From positions 310,001 to 374,000 of the forward strand of contig NZ_BLKZ01000001.1 in NCBI RefSeq assembly GCF_010723575.1: a DNA stretch of 64,000 nucleotides, read 5' to 3'. Below the pieces are notes generated by a model. The model made no database searches. It was not told the origin of the DNA and saw only the letters and a list, made by a program, of their open reading frames with translations. Below are positions 61,679 to 64,000 of the stretch, piece after piece. This DNA is from Mycobacterium bourgelatii. Lineage in GTDB: Bacteria > Actinomycetota > Actinomycetes > Mycobacteriales > Mycobacteriaceae. How positions within the stretch are numbered: the first letter of the stretch is position 1; the number at the start of each line of letters is the position of its first letter. The translations under genes and the position numbers were made by a program.

Positions 61679-62137
61679 TTAGACCCAGTCCCAGACCGAC
61701 ATGTCGCCGGGCGGGTAGCCGTTGCAGACGTCAGTGGCCTTGGCCACCACGCCCTTGTTGTGGAAGAAAATCTTCGCCCAGTTACCCCAACGCGTCGCCA
61801 CCTGCTCGTAGTACACGTTGGTCGCGGTGTCCTCGGAGTACTGCCTGCGGTCGGCGGGCGACAGCGAGAAGAACCAGTGGATGCGGTCGACCGCTGCCTG
61901 CTGGACGTCGGCCGGCCGGTTGGACTTGTCGATCATGTAGCGCTGGTAGTAGACCGGGCTGGTGTCCCGGGCGGCGGCCAGGTACTGCTCGGCGTCGCAG
62001 GTGGTGGCGATCATCCGCCGCGGGATGGGGAAATCTTCAGTGGAATCGGCGCCGGCGGTGGCGGGGAAAACCGCTGCGCCGATACCGAGAACAAGAGCAA
62101 AAACGCCTGTACGCAGGCCGGTACTAAACCGAGACAT
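61679..62137 (-). CDS. Secreted Rv0455c-like protein (siderophore export factor)
   Basis: The protein has 152 residues from ATG 62137 with a signal peptide cleaved after about residue 30 (FPATAGADS). The mature part has two cysteines (ATTCDAEQ and DVCNGYPP) and helical segments such as DIHWFFSLSPADRRQ-like. M. tuberculosis Rv0455c is needed for MmpL4/MmpL5-dependent siderophore secretion and has a compact disulfide-linked fold; this protein resembles it in size, motifs and location. Its presence next to two mmpL genes fits that role. Confidence 0.88.
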   Translation of the reverse strand: MSRFSTGLRTGVFALVLGIGAAVFPATAGADSTEDFPIPRRMIATTCDAEQYLAAARDTSPVYYQRYMIDKSNRPADVQQAAVDRIHWFFSLSPADRRQYSEDTATNVYYEQVATRWGNWAKIFFHNKGVVAKATDVCNGYPPGDMSVWDWV

Positions 62138-62205
62138 ATTCGTTACCGTAGCATTTTCTGGGCCCTGGTGGGCCGGCGAGTCGATGAGGTTAATAGACCA
62201 TCTCA

Positions 62206-63126
62206 CTATACGCCGCCATCAGGGGTAATGACATTTTTCGGGTTGGGCCGCAGCTCTGGCGGAGCCTGGCTGTAGTCGCCGAAGGGCCCATCGCGGCGTT
62301 CGACGGCGGCCCGCACGCCCTCGGTCTCGGCGGTGCGGATGAAATCAAGCGCGTCAGGGGTGTTACGCATCAGGCCGTCGAGGATGACGCCGAGCGTTTG
62401 GGTCGATGCCAGGCCCATGTTCTCGTAGGCCTGGTTGACGATCAGCTTCTGCGCCCGCAACTGCGACAACGGGATCTGGGCGAGTTCGGCCGCGATCTCG
62501 GCGACCCGAGCCTCGAGGCGTTCGAACGGCACCGCCTCGTTGATCAGTTCGACCGCGGCGGCCTGGACGCCGTTCAGCGATCGCCCGGTCAACGAATGCC
62601 ACTTGACCTTGGCCAGGCTCAGCCGGTAAAGCCACATCCCGGTCAGGTACGCCCCCCACATGCGGCTGTACGGGGTGCCGATCACGGCGTCCTCGCTGGC
62701 GATCACGATGTCGGCGCACAGCGCGTAGTCGCTGGCCCCGCCGACACACCAGCCGTGCACCTGCGCGATCACCGGTTTGGAGGCTCGCCAGATGGACATG
62801 AACTTCTGGGTGGGCGCGAGATGACGGGCGGTGGCCATGGCGAAGTCTTTGCCGGGATCCCACTTGCCGTCGGTCATCATGTCCTCGCCCCAATGCTGGA
62901 AGCCACCCCCGAAGTCGTAGCCGGCCGAGAACGCCCGCCCGGCGCCGCGCAGCACGATCACTTTGATGTCCTCGTCCCGCTCGGCCAGGCCGATGGCTGC
63001 CTCGATCTCGTCGGGCATGGGCGGCACGATGGTGTTCAGTTGCTCCGGTCGGTTGAAGGTGATGGTGGCGACGGGTCCGGCCGTGGTGTACAGCAGCGTC
63101 TGGAAGTCTGGCGCGGGTGTGGTCAT
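62206..63126 (-). CDS. echA2: Enoyl-CoA hydratase/isomerase EchA2
   Basis: The protein has 306 residues. Crotonase fold with RGAGRAFSAGYDFGGG near residue 60 for the oxyanion hole and VHGWCVGGASDYALCADIVIAS near 125. The M. tuberculosis orthologue is Rv0456c (304 residues). The usual catalytic glutamates are not clearly both present, so the reaction on CoA thioesters is uncertain. The stop lies 69 bases from the Rv0455c-like start. Confidence 0.9.
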   Translation of the reverse strand: MTTPAPDFQTLLYTTAGPVATITFNRPEQLNTIVPPMPDEIEAAIGLAERDEDIKVIVLRGAGRAFSAGYDFGGGFQHWGEDMMTDGKWDPGKDFAMATARHLAPTQKFMSIWRASKPVIAQVHGWCVGGASDYALCADIVIASEDAVIGTPYSRMWGAYLTGMWLYRLSLAKVKWHSLTGRSLNGVQAAAVELINEAVPFERLEARVAEIAAELAQIPLSQLRAQKLIVNQAYENMGLASTQTLGVILDGLMRNTPDALDFIRTAETEGVRAAVERRDGPFGDYSQAPPELRPNPKNVITPDGGV

Positions 63127-63150
63127 AAAGCCGAAGCTAGCGGCGGCAGC

Positions 63151-63807
63151 TCAGCACTCGGCGGCGGCGCGCTGCGCCGAGCGGCGTTTGAGCACCCAGC
63201 GAACGATCAAGGCGATCAGTGCGACGGCGAGTGCCGCCAGCAGGAACTTCTGATAGCGCACCAACCCGCGGTAGAGCGCCTCGACGTGGCTGCCCGCGAG
63301 ATATCCGGCGAAGACCCAGACGGCGACCCAGACGATCGATCCCGCGGCGTTGTAGGCCAGGTACCGTTGCCACCCCATCCGCGCCAGGCCGGCGGCGATC
63401 CCGCTGGCTTGACGCAGGCCGTCGACGAAGCGCCCGATGACCACGACCATCGGCCCGCGCCTATCGAAGAATCGTTCGGTGGCCGCCAGTCGCTTCTCGG
63501 TGAGGAATACATACCGCCCGAAGCGTTGCACCAATTCCCGGCCGCCGTACCGCCCGACGGCGTAGCCGGCGTTGTCGCCGCCGACGGCCGCCAGCAGTCC
63601 GAGCAACAGCACCACGACGATGTTGAATTGGCCCAGCCCGGCGTAAACCCCCGCCGCGATCAGGATGAGCTGGCCGGGCAGGGGAATCCCCAGCCCCTCC
63701 AACCCAACCAGCACCACTATCGCGGCGTAGCCGTACCGGTCGAGGACCGGTGACAGCGACTGGAAGACTCCCGGCAGTTGCGCGGACATGAGAAGCAGGG
63801 TGCCCAC
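63151..63807 (-). CDS. DedA-family membrane protein
   Basis: The protein has 218 residues as listed; an in-frame ATG at 63786 (MSAQLPGVFQS) is also plausible. Four to five hydrophobic segments are visible. The DedA signature appears as RFVDGLRQASGIAAGLARM. DedA proteins are flippases or transporters for undecaprenyl phosphate or similar lipids. It ends 24 bases before echA2 begins on the same strand, so they may be co-transcribed. Confidence 0.88.
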   Translation of the reverse strand: MGTLLLMSAQLPGVFQSLSPVLDRYGYAAIVVLVGLEGLGIPLPGQLILIAAGVYAGLGQFNIVVVLLLGLLAAVGGDNAGYAVGRYGGRELVQRFGRYVFLTEKRLAATERFFDRRGPMVVVIGRFVDGLRQASGIAAGLARMGWQRYLAYNAAGSIVWVAVWVFAGYLAGSHVEALYRGLVRYQKFLLAALAVALIALIVRWVLKRRSAQRAAAEC

Positions 63808-63847
63808 TTGCCGTCATTGCTAGACGTTGGCGCGTAAGTCGACTCGT

Positions 63848-64000
63848 TCGCCGAGTGTGTGGGTTAATTCCCCGCGGTCGCGGTGGGAGGGCCAGAGGCC
63901 TGACGTTCGGCGGGGTGGGTGTGGGCGCTGGTTGTGGGGTGTTCGTCGAGTGTGTGGGTGAAGTCCCCGCGGTCGCGGTGGGAGGGCCAGAGGCCTCACG
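63848..64000. repeat. Dispersed palindromic-type repeat, two units, continuing past the edge
   Basis: Two copies of TCGCCGAGTGTGTGGGT or TCGTCGAGTGTGTGGGT, each followed by CCCCGCGGTCGCGGTGGGAG and ending CCAGAGGCCTGACG or CCTCACG, lie about 105 bases apart. The starts match the units at 41012. The second runs off the window, so the repeat probably continues. Confidence 0.65.

Overview
The window is high-GC actinobacterial DNA. It comes from a slow-growing Mycobacterium related to, but distinct from, M. tuberculosis. PE_PGRS and PPE genes are present, and the backbone follows the M. tuberculosis H37Rv order as I remember it from lpqL (Rv0418) to echA2 (Rv0456c). Several insertions and one deletion are absent from that reference. 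The M. kansasii/M. marinum side of the genus is plausible, but I cannot fix the species from sequence alone.

Layout. 1-4600: end of a small membrane protein, a DUF2752 protein, lipoproteins LpqL (M28 peptidase) and LpqM (metalloprotease), and two small membrane proteins. 4.7-9.1 kb: a double-TetR regulator, then a leftward thiamine operon (TPP riboswitch, thiC, thiD, alpha/beta hydrolase). 9.1-11 kb: a frame-disrupted PE_PGRS gene and a truncated PE gene. 11.1-14.5 kb: a rightward signalling cassette (PAS-ANTAR, STAS, PAS-GAF-PP2C-HATPase). 14.5-25.9 kb: conserved backbone (ctpH, xthA, acetyltransferase, def, Rv0430, virR/Rv0431, sodC, ybdK-like ligase, Lon-N protein). 25.9-28.8 kb: accessory island of XRE and TetR regulators with two SRPBCC proteins. 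28.7-33.7 kb: AAA ATPase, pssA, psd, moeA2. 33.7-39.1 kb: tautomerase/HxlR pair, a broken PE_PGRS gene, a hypothetical gene and a cupin. 39.1-41 kb: groEL2 with two CIRCE operators and a clear terminator. 41-45.7 kb: repeats, a frameshifted DUF559-like gene, SDR, CMD-like, PNPOx-like and PPE10. 45.7-50.6 kb: D-aminoacylase-like, VOC and DinB proteins, a membrane protein, then rskA-sigK. 50.6-52.8 kb: remnant of an FAD oxidoreductase and a decayed IS1380-family element. 52.8-60.6 kb: mmpS4-mmpL4 leftward, a TetR gene, and a second mmpS-mmpL pair rightward. 60.7-64 kb: a DUF4189 protein, a zinc-ribbon-like protein, an Rv0455c-like secreted protein, echA2, a DedA protein and repeats.

How the genes work together. 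The thiamine operon is a self-contained riboswitch-controlled unit. pssA and psd overlap and make phosphatidylserine then phosphatidylethanolamine. rskA and sigK overlap and form an anti-sigma/sigma pair. The mmpS/mmpL cluster with a nearby Rv0455c homologue looks like an enlarged siderophore-export locus. The genes that separate sigK from mmpL4 in M. tuberculosis (Rv0446c, ufaA1, Rv0448c, Rv0449c) have been lost and replaced by an IS element whose end supplies the mmpL4 stop codon. I saw no tRNA, rRNA or CRISPR array.
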